Assembly (NCBI RefSeq): GCF_001422365.1
Contig: NZ_LMMT01000007.1
Coordinates: forward strand, 96,542-160,541
From: Pseudorhodoferax sp. Leaf265
Lineage (GTDB): Bacteria; Pseudomonadota; Gammaproteobacteria; Burkholderiales; Burkholderiaceae_C
DNA length: 64,000 nucleotides
Direction: 5' to 3'
Under the pieces are notes generated by a model. The model was not told the DNA's origin. It made no database searches and saw nothing but the letters and a program-made list of their open reading frames with translations. Numbering within the stretch: position 1 is the first letter of the stretch; each line of letters opens with the position of its first letter. Positions 29,893-40,559 of the stretch are shown one piece after another. A program made the position numbers and the translations under genes.

Positions 29893-31125
29893 ATGAAGCC
29901 TGTTGTACGAATCGTTGCAGCCGCTGCGCTGCTGGCCTGTGCGATGGGCGCCTTCGCCCAGAAGGGCGAGACGGTCAAGATCGCCTGGATCGACCCGCTA
30001 TCCGGCCTGATGGGGCCGGTGGGCAACAACCAGGTCAAGAGCTTCCAGTTCTTCGCCGAGAAGTTCAACCAGAGCAATCCGGCCGGCGTGAAGTTCGAAG
30101 TCGTGCCCTTCGACAACAAGCTGAGCCCGGCCGAAAGCCTCAACGCCTTGAAGGCCGCGCTTGACCAGGGCGTGCGCTACATCACGCAGGGCAACGGCTC
30201 CTCGGTCGCCGCCGCGCTGATCGACGCGATCGACAAGCACAACGCGCGCAACCCGGGCAAGGAGGTGATCTACCTCAACCACTCGGCCGTGGACCCGGAC
30301 TTCACCAACAGCAAGTGCAACTACTGGCACTTCCGTTTCGATGCCGACACCTCCATGAAGCTGGAGGCGCTGACCAGCTACATGAAGGAGCAGCCCGACA
30401 TCAAGAAGGTCTACCTGCTCAACCAGAACTACTCGCACGGCCAGCAGGTCGTCAAGTTCTCCAAGGAGATCATGGCGCGCAAGCGGCCCGACGTGCAGTT
30501 CGTCGGTGAAGACCTGCACCCGCTGGCCCAGGTGCGCGACTTCGCGCCCTACATCGCCAAGATCAAGGCCTCCGGCGCCGACACCGTGATCACCGGCAAC
30601 TGGGGTTCGGACCTCGCGCTCTTGATCAAGGCGGCCAACGAGGGTGGCTACAACGGCAAGTTCTACACCTACTACGCCGGCGTGACCGGCACGCCCACGG
30701 CGCTGGGTACGGGCGGTGCAGGCCGCGTCTACCAGGTCGCCTACAACCACTACAACATGGGTGGCCAGATGGGCAAGTGGATGACCGAGTTCAACACCAA
30801 GTTCAAGGACGACTTCTACACCGGCTCGGTGATCCACATCTACACGGCGCTGTCCGAGGCCATGGCCAAGGCCAAGTCCACCGACCCCGTCAAGGTGGCG
30901 GCGGCCATGGAGGGCCTGAAGTTCAAGAGCTTCAACGGCGATGTGGAGATGCGCAAGTCCGACCACCAGCTGCAGCAGCCGCTGTACCTCAGCGTCTGGC
31001 AGAAGGCCGACGCCAAGTACCCCTACAGCCCGGAGAACACCGGCATGACACTGGCGCCGGTGCAGACCTTCGAGTCCTACGTGTCCAGCACGCCCACCAG
31101 TTGCCAGATGAAGCGGCCTGGATGA
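29893..31125 (+). CDS. Liv-type ABC transporter, periplasmic binding protein
   Basis: 410 residues with signal peptide MKPVVRIVAAAALLACAMGA (cleavage near AFAQ). The mature part is a type I periplasmic binding protein of the branched-chain amino acid/HAAT family: VKIAWIDPLSGLMGPVGNN at the start, then KKVYLLNQNYSHGQQVVKF and ADTVITGNWGSDLALLIK. Such proteins also bind aromatic acids, amides and other small acids, so the ligand is open; the setting among acyl-CoA genes suggests an organic acid. A terminator follows directly, before the permease genes. Confidence 0.92.
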   Translation: MKPVVRIVAAAALLACAMGAFAQKGETVKIAWIDPLSGLMGPVGNNQVKSFQFFAEKFNQSNPAGVKFEVVPFDNKLSPAESLNALKAALDQGVRYITQGNGSSVAAALIDAIDKHNARNPGKEVIYLNHSAVDPDFTNSKCNYWHFRFDADTSMKLEALTSYMKEQPDIKKVYLLNQNYSHGQQVVKFSKEIMARKRPDVQFVGEDLHPLAQVRDFAPYIAKIKASGADTVITGNWGSDLALLIKAANEGGYNGKFYTYYAGVTGTPTALGTGGAGRVYQVAYNHYNMGGQMGKWMTEFNTKFKDDFYTGSVIHIYTALSEAMAKAKSTDPVKVAAAMEGLKFKSFNGDVEMRKSDHQLQQPLYLSVWQKADAKYPYSPENTGMTLAPVQTFESYVSSTPTSCQMKRPG

Positions 31126-31164
31126 CACCCACGCGGTTCCGCGGGCGGCACGCTGCCGCCTACC

Positions 31165-31200
31165 GGCCCGATCCAGAGGTTCTGGCTCGGGCCTTTTTTT
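31165..31200 (+). terminator. Terminator between binding protein and permease genes
   Basis: A long hairpin, GGCCCGA-T-CCAGA-GGT-TCTGG-C-TCGGGCC (31165-31193), is followed by seven Ts. A smaller hairpin, GGCGGCA-CGC-TGCCGCC (31144-31160), precedes it. Partial termination here would give much more binding protein than permease, as expected for ABC importers. Confidence 0.88.
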
Positions 31201-31232
31201 GAGGTTGACCTGGTGGTCGCAAAGGTGAGGTG

Positions 31233-32267
31233 ATGGAGTTCTTCACGATCTCGATGCTCAACGGGCTGAGCTACGGCCTGCTGCTGTTTCTGCTCAGTTC
31301 CGGGCTCACGCTGATCTTCAGCATGATGGGCGTGCTCAATTTCGCGCACGCAAGCTTCTACATGCTGGGTGCCTACGCGGGCTACACCGTGTCGCAGCTG
31401 GTCGGCTTCTGGCCGGCACTGGTCTTGGCGCCCATCGTGGTCGGCGTGCTGGGCTCGCTGTTCGAGCGGCTGTGCCTGCGCAAGGTCCACAAGTTCGGCC
31501 ACGTGCCCGAACTGTTGGTGACCTTCGGCCTGTCCTTCGTGATCCTGGAGATCGTGCAACTGGTCTGGGGCCGGACGGCGGTGCCGTTCACCCCGCCGCC
31601 CGTGCTGCAGGGGCCGGCGTTCACGCTGGTCCAGCATTCGGTGGACGGGCTCAGCCTGGTCTGGGGCGCGGCACCGGCCGGCATGTGCCAGGCGGCGGAC
31701 GCCGCCGTGCGCGTGGTGTGCTCGCCGTTCCCGGCCACGCGGGGTTTCATGATGCTGGTGGCCGTGCTGATGCTGGTGGCCGTCTGGCTGCTGCTCACAC
31801 GCACACGCATCGGCCTGGTGATCCAGGCCGCGCTCACGCACCCCGAGGCCGTGGAATCGCTGGGCCACAACGTGCCGCGCGTGTTCATGCTGGTGTTCGG
31901 CGCGGGCGCCGGGCTGGCCGGGCTGGCCGGCGTGATCGGCGGCAGCACCTTCGTGACCGAGCCGGCAATGGCGGCCACGGTGGGCTCCATCATCTTCGTG
32001 GTCGTGGTGGTCGGCGGCATGGGCTCGCTGTCGGGCGCCTTCCTCGCGTCCATCCTGATCGGCGTGGTCCAGACCTTCGCGGTCGCCATGGACGGCTCGC
32101 TGCTGGGCCTGCTGCGCAGCCTGGGCATGGAGCCGGGTCCGGCGGCCAGCAGCAATGCGCTGGTCACGCTCACGGTCTCGCAGGTGGCACCCATCCTGCC
32201 CTACCTGTTCCTCGTGCTGATCCTGATCTTCCGGCCCAAGGGCCTGCTTGGCAGCCGGGAGGGTTGA
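31233..32267 (+). CDS. Liv-type ABC permease (LivH-like)
   Basis: 344-residue inner-membrane permease with about eight spans. Family segments: NGLSYGLLLFLLSSGLTLIF and GVLNFAHASFYMLGAY at the N-terminus, VGGMGSLSGAFLASILIGV and FLVLILIFRPKGLLGSREG at the C-terminus. A roughly 35-residue insertion around 135-170 holds two Cys and is longer than in E. coli LivH. The ATG at 31233 is preferred over the GTG 3 bp upstream. It pairs with the next gene to form the membrane channel. Confidence 0.92.
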   Translation: MEFFTISMLNGLSYGLLLFLLSSGLTLIFSMMGVLNFAHASFYMLGAYAGYTVSQLVGFWPALVLAPIVVGVLGSLFERLCLRKVHKFGHVPELLVTFGLSFVILEIVQLVWGRTAVPFTPPPVLQGPAFTLVQHSVDGLSLVWGAAPAGMCQAADAAVRVVCSPFPATRGFMMLVAVLMLVAVWLLLTRTRIGLVIQAALTHPEAVESLGHNVPRVFMLVFGAGAGLAGLAGVIGGSTFVTEPAMAATVGSIIFVVVVVGGMGSLSGAFLASILIGVVQTFAVAMDGSLLGLLRSLGMEPGPAASSNALVTLTVSQVAPILPYLFLVLILIFRPKGLLGSREG

Positions 32268-32268
32268 G

Positions 32269-33561
32269 ATGTCGAAATCACACTACAGCTTCAAACCCTG
32301 GAACGTCGGCCGTGTCGTCGTCTGGGGCCTGTTCGCGCTCGTGATGGCGGTAGCACCGCTGCTGTTCACGAGCAACCTGTCGGCGACCATGCTGTCGCAG
32401 ATGGGCATCGCCATCATCGCCTGCCTGTCCTACAACATGCTGCTGGGCCAGGGCGGCATGCTGAGCTTCGGCCACGCGGTCTACACGGGCCTGGGCTCCT
32501 ATGTGGCCATCCATGCGCTGAACATGGTCAGCGGCGGCCAGCTGCCGATCCCGGTCAGCCTGCTGCCCATCGTGGGCGGCATCGCCGGCATGTTCTTCGC
32601 CGTGCTGTTCGGCTACGTGACCACCAAGAAGGCCGGCACGCCCTTCGCGATGATCACGCTGGGCATGGCCGAACTCGTGTTCGCGATGTCGCTGATGTTC
32701 TCGGGCTTCTTCGGCGGCGAGGCCGGCGTCAGCGGCAACCGCGTGGCCGGCAAGCCCTTCTTCGGCGTCAGCTACGGACCGCAGATCCAGGTGTACTACC
32801 TGATCGCCGTCTACACCTTCGTCTGCGTGGCCGCCATGTTCGCGTTCACGCGTACGCCGCTGGGTCGCATGCTCAATGCCGTGCGCGACAACGCCGAGCG
32901 CGTCGAGTTCATCGGCTACAGCACACGCCGCGTGCGCTACATCGCCTTCATCATCGCGGGCTTCTTCGCCGGCATCGCGGGCGGCCTGGGCGCGCTGAAC
33001 TTCGAGATCGTGACGGCCGAGGTGGTGGGGGCAGGGCGTTCGGGCGGCTACCTGCTGTTCACCTTCCTGGGCGGGGCTACCTTCTTCTTCGGCCCCATCA
33101 TCGGCGGCATCCTGATGGTGCTGGCCTTCGTGCTGCTGTCCGAGTTCACCAAGGCCTGGCTGCTGTACCTGGGCCTGGTGTTCCTGTTCATGGTCATGTA
33201 TGCGCCGGGGGGCATCGCCAGCCTGGTCATGATGAACCTGCGCGTGGCCGCATTCGGCCAGCTGCGCCGGCTGTGGACCTCCTACCTCGCACTGGGCGGC
33301 ACGGCACTGGTGCTGCTGGCGGGGGCCGCGGCGATGGTCGAGATGGTCTACCACCTGCAGCTCGGTGCGGCCATGGGCTCGGAACTGCGTTTCCTGGGCG
33401 CGACGCTCGATGTGGCGAGCGTGGACAGCTGGTTCGGCTGCATCTTCGTGCTGCTGACCGGCATCGGCCTGTTCGAGGTGGCCCGCCGCAGCTTCATGCA
33501 CGACTGGGGCGAGGCCCAGGTCGCGATCGAAAAGGAAATCAAACGGCGGGAGGCCGCGTGA
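32269..33561 (+). CDS. Liv-type ABC permease (LivM-like)
   Basis: 430-residue inner-membrane permease, second channel subunit. The core matches LivM: LSYNMLLGQGGMLSFGHAVY, NAERVEFIGYSTRRVRYIAF and VVGAGRSGGYLLFTFLGGAT. Beyond the usual core (about 320-340 residues) there is an additional hydrophobic region near 345-420 and a charged tail, longer than E. coli LivM without its N-terminal spans. A GGGAGGG site precedes the ATG at 32269. It overlaps livG by 4 bp. Confidence 0.92.
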   Translation: MSKSHYSFKPWNVGRVVVWGLFALVMAVAPLLFTSNLSATMLSQMGIAIIACLSYNMLLGQGGMLSFGHAVYTGLGSYVAIHALNMVSGGQLPIPVSLLPIVGGIAGMFFAVLFGYVTTKKAGTPFAMITLGMAELVFAMSLMFSGFFGGEAGVSGNRVAGKPFFGVSYGPQIQVYYLIAVYTFVCVAAMFAFTRTPLGRMLNAVRDNAERVEFIGYSTRRVRYIAFIIAGFFAGIAGGLGALNFEIVTAEVVGAGRSGGYLLFTFLGGATFFFGPIIGGILMVLAFVLLSEFTKAWLLYLGLVFLFMVMYAPGGIASLVMMNLRVAAFGQLRRLWTSYLALGGTALVLLAGAAAMVEMVYHLQLGAAMGSELRFLGATLDVASVDSWFGCIFVLLTGIGLFEVARRSFMHDWGEAQVAIEKEIKRREAA

Positions 33562-34349
33562 GCCAGTCCACATCCACCACGGGCTACGCGCTCGAGCTCA
33601 TCAACCTGCGCAAGAGCTTCGGCAAGACCGAGATCATCCGCGGCGCCGAACTGAAGGTTGCGCCCGGCGAGCGCGTGGCCATCATCGGCCCCAACGGCGC
33701 CGGCAAGTCCACGCTGTTCAACCTCATCAGCGGGCGCTTCGGCCCCACCAGCGGCGAGATCCGGCTCAACGGCCAGCGCATCGATGGCCTGGCGCCGTAC
33801 GAGATCAACCGGCGCGGGCTGTCGCGCAGCTTCCAGGTGTCCAACCTGTTCACGCGGCTGTCGGTGTTCGAGAACCTGCGCTGCGGCGTGCTCTGGTCGC
33901 TGGGCTATCGCTACGCATTCTGGAAGTTCCTGGCCGATCTGAAGGACGCCAACGACCGCGCCGAGCAGCTCATGCACATGCTCAAGCTGGACAAGCGCCG
34001 CGACGTGCTGGCCATGAACCTGACCTATGCCGAGCAGCGCGCGCTCGAGATCGGCCTGACGATCGCGGGCGGCTCCAGCGTGGTGCTGCTCGACGAACCC
34101 ACGGCCGGCATGAGCAAGAGCGAGACCACACGCTTCATCCAGCTGATCCGCGACGTGACCGTGGGCAAGACGCTGCTGACGGTGGAGCACGACATGGGTG
34201 TGGTGTTCGGCCTGGCCGACAAGATCGCCGTGCTGGTCTATGGCGAGGTGCTGGCCTTCGACACGCCCGACGCGGTGCGCGCCAACCCGCGCGTGCAGGA
34301 GGCCTACCTCGGCTCGGTGCTCGCAGAACAGCAAGCAGGTGGACATTGA
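33558..34349 (+). CDS. Liv-type ABC ATPase (LivG-like)
   Basis: 263-residue nucleotide-binding subunit. Walker A GPNGAGKST is intact; the signature region is NLTYAEQRALEIG; Walker B is VVLLDEPTAGMS and the switch His is in VEHDMGVVFG. The start is a GTG at 33558 overlapping the LivM stop (GTGA). Because its partner LivF lacks the Walker A Lys, this subunit may provide the main ATPase site. Confidence 0.93.
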   Translation: MSQSTSTTGYALELINLRKSFGKTEIIRGAELKVAPGERVAIIGPNGAGKSTLFNLISGRFGPTSGEIRLNGQRIDGLAPYEINRRGLSRSFQVSNLFTRLSVFENLRCGVLWSLGYRYAFWKFLADLKDANDRAEQLMHMLKLDKRRDVLAMNLTYAEQRALEIGLTIAGGSSVVLLDEPTAGMSKSETTRFIQLIRDVTVGKTLLTVEHDMGVVFGLADKIAVLVYGEVLAFDTPDAVRANPRVQEAYLGSVLAEQQAGGH

Positions 34350-34351
34350 AC

Positions 34352-35047
34352 ATGCTGAAGATCGACAACCTGCACGCCTACTACGGCAAGAGCCATGTGC
34401 TGCATGGCGTGAACCTGGAGATCGGCCAGGGCGAGATCGTCGCGCTGCTCGGGCGCAACGGCTCGGGCCGCTCGACCACGGCCAAGGCCATCATGGGCCT
34501 GGTGGACTGCACCGGCCAGATCGCCTGGAAGGGCCAGGACATCCTGGGGCGCAAGGCCTACGAGATCGCGCACCTGGGGATCGGCTACGTGCCCGAGAAC
34601 CGCGACATCTTTCCCACGCTGACGGTGCACCAGAACCTCATGCTGGGCCAGAAGGGCAAGGGGCAGGGCAGCCGCTGGGGCTTCGACGACATGTACGGCA
34701 TGTTCCCGCGGCTCAAGGAGCGCCAGCACACCGAGGCCGGCGTGCTCTCGGGCGGCGAGCAGCAGATGCTGACCCTGTGCCGTGCGCTGATGGGCGACCC
34801 CGACCTCATCATCATCGACGAGCCGACCGAGGGCCTGGCGCCCAAGATCGTCGAGCTGGTCGGCGAATACCTCAAGGCACTCAAGGCGCGCGGCATCTCG
34901 GTGCTGCTGATCGAGCAAAAGCTGACCATCGCCATGAGCATCTCCGACCGCGCGCTGGTCATGGGCCACGGCAGCATCGTGTTCCAGGGCACGCCCGAGG
35001 CCCTGCGCGCCGATGCCTACATCCGCAAGGAGTGGCTGGAGGTGTAG
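34352..35047 (+). CDS. Liv-type ABC ATPase (LivF-like) with Arg in Walker A
   Basis: 231-residue second nucleotide-binding subunit. Walker A reads GRNGSGRST: the invariant Lys is Arg40 (codon CGC at 34469-34471). The rest is intact: signature LSGGEQQML, Walker [14 protein letters not shown], and the Gln-type switch IEQKLTIAM usual for LivF. The Arg should weaken ATP binding or hydrolysis at one of the two sites. The ATG at 34352 is chosen over a TTG at 34346. Its last 31 bp overlap the convergent chemoreceptor gene. Confidence 0.9.
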   Translation: MLKIDNLHAYYGKSHVLHGVNLEIGQGEIVALLGRNGSGRSTTAKAIMGLVDCTGQIAWKGQDILGRKAYEIAHLGIGYVPENRDIFPTLTVHQNLMLGQKGKGQGSRWGFDDMYGMFPRLKERQHTEAGVLSGGEQQMLTLCRALMGDPDLIIIDEPTEGLAPKIVELVGEYLKALKARGISVLLIEQKLTIAMSISDRALVMGHGSIVFQGTPEALRADAYIRKEWLEV

Positions 35048-36630
35048 CCCAGCGCGGCCTGCTGCACGCCGCCCGCATCGGGCAGCGTGAACCGGCTGAT
35101 CAGCGCCGCCAGCGCCTGCGCCTGCTGGCGCAGGCCTTCGGAGGCAGCGGCGGCCTGCTCGACCAGCGCAGCGTTCTGCTGCGTCATCTGGTCCAGCGCA
35201 GAGACTGCCGTGTTGATCTGCGCGATGTCCTCGGTCTGCGCGCGGCTGGCAAGGGCGATTTCGCCCAGCGTGTCGGCCACGCCCTGGATGGCGGCCACGA
35301 TGCCGGCCATGCCCTGGCTGGTCTGGCCCACGAGCTGCGTGCCAGTTGCCACGCTGCCCATGGATTCGGCGATCAACACCTTGATCTCGCGTGCGGCCGC
35401 GGCCGAACGGTTGGCCAGCTGGCGCACCTCGGCTGCCACGACCGCGAAGCCGCGGCCGGAAGCGCCGGCGCGGGCCGCTTCCACGGCCGCGTTGAGCGCG
35501 AGGATGTTGGTCTGGAACGCGATACCGTCGATCACGCCGACCACGTCGGACACCTTGCGCGAGGACTGCTCGATGCCGGCCATGGTCTGCACCACCTGGG
35601 CAAAGGCGGCGCTGCCCTCGACCGCCTGCGCCGCGGCCTGGCGTGCGCGCGCCTGGGCATCCTGCGAATGCCTTGCCGCGTGCTGCAGCTGGCCTGTGAT
35701 GTGCTCCAGCGAAGCTGCAGTCTGCTGCAGGCTGGAGGCCGCCATGCCCGTGCGCTCGGACAGGTCGTGGTTGCCCAGAGAGATCTCGCCCGCCCCCGTG
35801 CGCACGGCCTGGGCCGCGTCGCGCACCTGGCCCACCAGGCCGCGCAAGGCCCCCTGCATGCTGGCCAGCGACTGCAGCATGCGGCCGGCCTCGTCGCGGC
35901 CATGGCCAGCGATGTCCTCGCGCAGGTCCAGGCTGGCCACGCGCTGGGCGGTCTGGCCGGCCTGGCGGATCGGGCCCGAGATGCTGCGCACCAGCCACCA
36001 CGCAAGCAGGGCGCCCAGCAGCAGTGCGGCCAGGCCGAAAGCCAGCAGGGCCTGGTGTGCCGAGGCGCTGAGCGCTGCGATGTCCTGGCCCGTGGCGTCG
36101 ATGGCCTGACGCTGCAGCGTGGCCAGTTGATCCAGGCTGGCCATGAGCAACTGCATGGCCGGCTCGAAGCGCTGGGCAAAGACCTGGCGGATGCGCTCGG
36201 TCAGGCCGGAGTCGCGCGCAGCGACGAGTTCCTGTACGGCGGCCTCGAAGGCCTCGCCGTGGCGCAGCACCAGTGCGAGCCGCTCGGCATCCGCCTGACC
36301 TGCGAGGCGTTGGCGCAGCTGCTGCAGCAACCGGTGGTACGCGGTGCGCGTGGCCGCAATGTCGGCCATCAGCAGTTCGCCCACCTCGGGCTCGGAGCTC
36401 AGTGCGAAGGCCTTGTAGCGCGCAGCGTTCGTGGCCTGCAGCCGGTAGGCATCGGCCACGAGGCGTTCGTTCACGACACTGTGACCGATGGCCTGCTGCG
36501 TGGCCGCGTCGACGCGCTGCAGCGAGCGGATGCCGATCGCCGTGCCCGCCAGGCACAGCACAAGGGTCAGGCAGAACGCGCCCACAAGGCGACGCGCGAG
36601 TACGGGTTGGGGCGAAGAAGCATCGGTCAT
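35017..36630 (-). CDS. Methyl-accepting chemotaxis protein
   Basis: 537-residue membrane chemoreceptor. First span at about 13-33 ([20 protein letters not shown]), a helical periplasmic sensor of the four-helix-bundle type, second span near 190-212 ([20 protein letters not shown]), HAMP linker, then a long signalling coiled coil with the conserved tip [18 protein letters not shown]. There is no CheR-binding pentapeptide at the C-terminus (ends SHSLRM). The last 10 codons are read from the antisense of livF. It may sense a compound handled by the neighbouring transporter, but nothing shows the ligand. Confidence 0.93.
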   Translation of the reverse strand: MTDASSPQPVLARRLVGAFCLTLVLCLAGTAIGIRSLQRVDAATQQAIGHSVVNERLVADAYRLQATNAARYKAFALSSEPEVGELLMADIAATRTAYHRLLQQLRQRLAGQADAERLALVLRHGEAFEAAVQELVAARDSGLTERIRQVFAQRFEPAMQLLMASLDQLATLQRQAIDATGQDIAALSASAHQALLAFGLAALLLGALLAWWLVRSISGPIRQAGQTAQRVASLDLREDIAGHGRDEAGRMLQSLASMQGALRGLVGQVRDAAQAVRTGAGEISLGNHDLSERTGMAASSLQQTAASLEHITGQLQHAARHSQDAQARARQAAAQAVEGSAAFAQVVQTMAGIEQSSRKVSDVVGVIDGIAFQTNILALNAAVEAARAGASGRGFAVVAAEVRQLANRSAAAAREIKVLIAESMGSVATGTQLVGQTSQGMAGIVAAIQGVADTLGEIALASRAQTEDIAQINTAVSALDQMTQQNAALVEQAAAASEGLRQQAQALAALISRFTLPDAGGVQQAALGYTSSHSLRM

Positions 36631-36763
36631 GGGACGCCGCGCATTGCATCCCTCCGGCGTGACGTTCTGAAGACAAAGTCACATGGAAACAAGGTGTAAC
36701 GCCAAGCCCCGAATCCATGTCCCGACCGGGACAACACCGATCCGGCAGCGACGACTTCACCCC

Positions 36764-36788
36764 TAGAATGAAAAGTGAACGGTCGTTC
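36764..36788 (+). promoter_or_regulatory. -10 and TetR-type operator of the acyl-CoA operon
   Basis: TAGAAT (36764-36769) is a good -10; 7 bp further on is the perfect palindrome GAACG-GT-CGTTC (36777-36788), covering the likely transcription start. No clear -35 is seen. A repressor bound here would block transcription. The same site, with one change, lies before the acyl-CoA ligase gene at 28092. TetR repressors of fatty-acid use commonly bind such palindromes. Confidence 0.55.
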
Positions 36789-36815
36789 GTTTCATGTCCA
36801 ACGAGGAGCTCCAGC

Positions 36816-38915
<2,100 letters not shown>

Positions 38916-38940
38916 TCATCCCAAAGAACAAGGAATTGCC

Positions 38941-40116
38941 ATGACCAACGCCGTCATCGTTTCCACCGCCCGCACGCCGCTGACCAAGAGCTGGAAGGGC
39001 GCCTTCAACATGACCTACGGGCCCACGCTGGGCGCGCACGCCGTGCAGCATGCCGTGCAGCGCGCCGGCATCGAGGGCGCCGAGGTCGAGGACGTGATCA
39101 TGGGCATGTCGCTGCCCGAAGGCACGACGGGCGGCAACGTCGCGCGCCTGATCGCCATCCGCGCCGGCCTGCCGGTCACCACCGCCGGCCTCACGATCAA
39201 CCGCTTCTGCTCCTCGGGCCTGCAGTCCATCGCGCTGGCCGCGCAGCGCATCGTCGCGGGCGAGAACGATGTCCTTGTGGCCGGCGGCCTGGAAAGCATC
39301 TCCTGCGTGCAGCAGGAGGTGAACCAGCACATGGCCGTGGACCCCGAGCTCAAGGCCATGAAGCCCGAGATCTACTGGAACATGCTGCAGACTGCCGAAC
39401 AGGTGGCCAAGCGCTACAACATCGGCCGCGATGCCATGGACGAGTACGGCGCCGCCAGCCAACAGCGGGCCGCGGCCGCGCTGGAGGCCGGCCTCTTCAA
39501 GCAGGAGATCGCGCCCATCACCGTGACCATGGGCGTGGCCGACAAGACGCTGGGCCTCGTCACCAAGAAGGTGACGGTGGAGAACGACGAGGGCATCCGC
39601 CCCGGCACCACCTTCGATGCCATCCATGGCCTGCGCTCGGCGTTGCCGGGCGGGCTGATCTCGGCCGGCAATGCGAGCCAGTTCTCCGATGGCGCAGGCG
39701 CCTGCGTGCTCATGCACGAGTCGCTGGCGCAGAAGAAGGGCCTGCAGCCGCTGGGCCGCTTCCTGGGCTTCGCCGTGGCCGGCTGCGAGCCCGACGAGAT
39801 GGGCATCGGCCCGGTGTTCGCGATCCCCAAGGTGCTCAAGCGCCTGGGCCTCACGGTCAACGACATCGACCTGTGGGAACTCAACGAGGCCTTTGCCGTG
39901 CAGGTGATCTACTGCCGCGACAAGCTCGGCATTCCCGCCGAGCGTCTCAACGTGAACGGCGGCGCGATCGCGGTCGGCCACCCCTACGGTGTGTCGGGCC
40001 AGCGCCTGACCGGCCATGCGCTGATCGAGGGCAAGCGCCGCGGCGCCAAGAAGGTGTGCGTGACCATGTGCATCGGCGGCGGCATGGGCGCGGCCGGCAT
40101 CTTCGAGGTGCTTTGA
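38941..40116 (+). CDS. Acetyl-CoA C-acyltransferase (thiolase)
   Basis: Cleaves 3-ketoacyl-CoA, last step of beta-oxidation. 391 residues. The acyl-accepting Cys90 is in [10 protein letters not shown], the His in [11 protein letters not shown] and the second Cys in [13 protein letters not shown]. It lies 25 bp after the FadB-like gene, with which it probably forms the oxidation complex, and shares 1 bp (TGATG) with the following thioesterase gene. FadA-like rather than biosynthetic PhaA, judging from its partner. Confidence 0.95.
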   Translation: MTNAVIVSTARTPLTKSWKGAFNMTYGPTLGAHAVQHAVQRAGIEGAEVEDVIMGMSLPEGTTGGNVARLIAIRAGLPVTTAGLTINRFCSSGLQSIALAAQRIVAGENDVLVAGGLESISCVQQEVNQHMAVDPELKAMKPEIYWNMLQTAEQVAKRYNIGRDAMDEYGAASQQRAAAALEAGLFKQEIAPITVTMGVADKTLGLVTKKVTVENDEGIRPGTTFDAIHGLRSALPGGLISAGNASQFSDGAGACVLMHESLAQKKGLQPLGRFLGFAVAGCEPDEMGIGPVFAIPKVLKRLGLTVNDIDLWELNEAFAVQVIYCRDKLGIPAERLNVNGGAIAVGHPYGVSGQRLTGHALIEGKRRGAKKVCVTMCIGGGMGAAGIFEVL

Positions 40117-40559
40117 TGGCCCAGCCAGTGCCGTCGGCCGAAGAATTCCTCGCGTTCGGCCGCCAGGCGCTGGCATCGCAGCCCTTCAGCCAGTTGCTGG
40201 GCGCGGAGCTGACGGCGCTGCAGCCCGGCGCGGTCGAGCTGCAGCTGCCGCTCACCACGCAGCTGCTGCAGCAGCATGGCTTCGCCCACGGCGGCGTGCT
40301 GAGCTACCTGGCCGACAACGCGCTGACCTTCGCGGGCGGCACGGCCATGCGCGTGCCGGTCGTGACGGCCGAGTTCAAGATCAACTACCTGCGGCCCGGC
40401 GTGGGCGAGCGCCTGATCGCGCGCGCGCGCGCCGTGCACGCGGGCCGCTCCCAGACCGTCTGCAGCTGCGAGGTGTTCGCGCTGCAGGACGGTGCCGAGA
40501 AGCTCTGCGCGCTGGCGCAGGGCACGATTGCCGCCTTGCCCGAGAAAGCCACCCCATGA
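40116..40559 (+). CDS. PaaI-family hotdog thioesterase (first copy)
   Basis: 147-residue hotdog-fold protein hydrolysing acyl-CoA thioesters. The family core is GFAHGGVLSYLADNALTFAG, with VVTAEFKINYLRP on the next strand. It is translationally coupled to the thiolase (1-bp overlap) and to the acyl-CoA dehydrogenase (4-bp overlap). It probably rescues CoA from dead-end or stalled intermediates of this pathway. The second hotdog protein of the operon (43460) is of a different subgroup. Confidence 0.88.
   Translation: MAQPVPSAEEFLAFGRQALASQPFSQLLGAELTALQPGAVELQLPLTTQLLQQHGFAHGGVLSYLADNALTFAGGTAMRVPVVTAEFKINYLRPGVGERLIARARAVHAGRSQTVCSCEVFALQDGAEKLCALAQGTIAALPEKATP

Noticed and set aside
34198..36699. 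833-codon open frame on the plus strand across livF and the chemoreceptor gene
   Set aside because: It overlaps two clear genes, one in each orientation, and has no domain; a GC-rich shadow frame.
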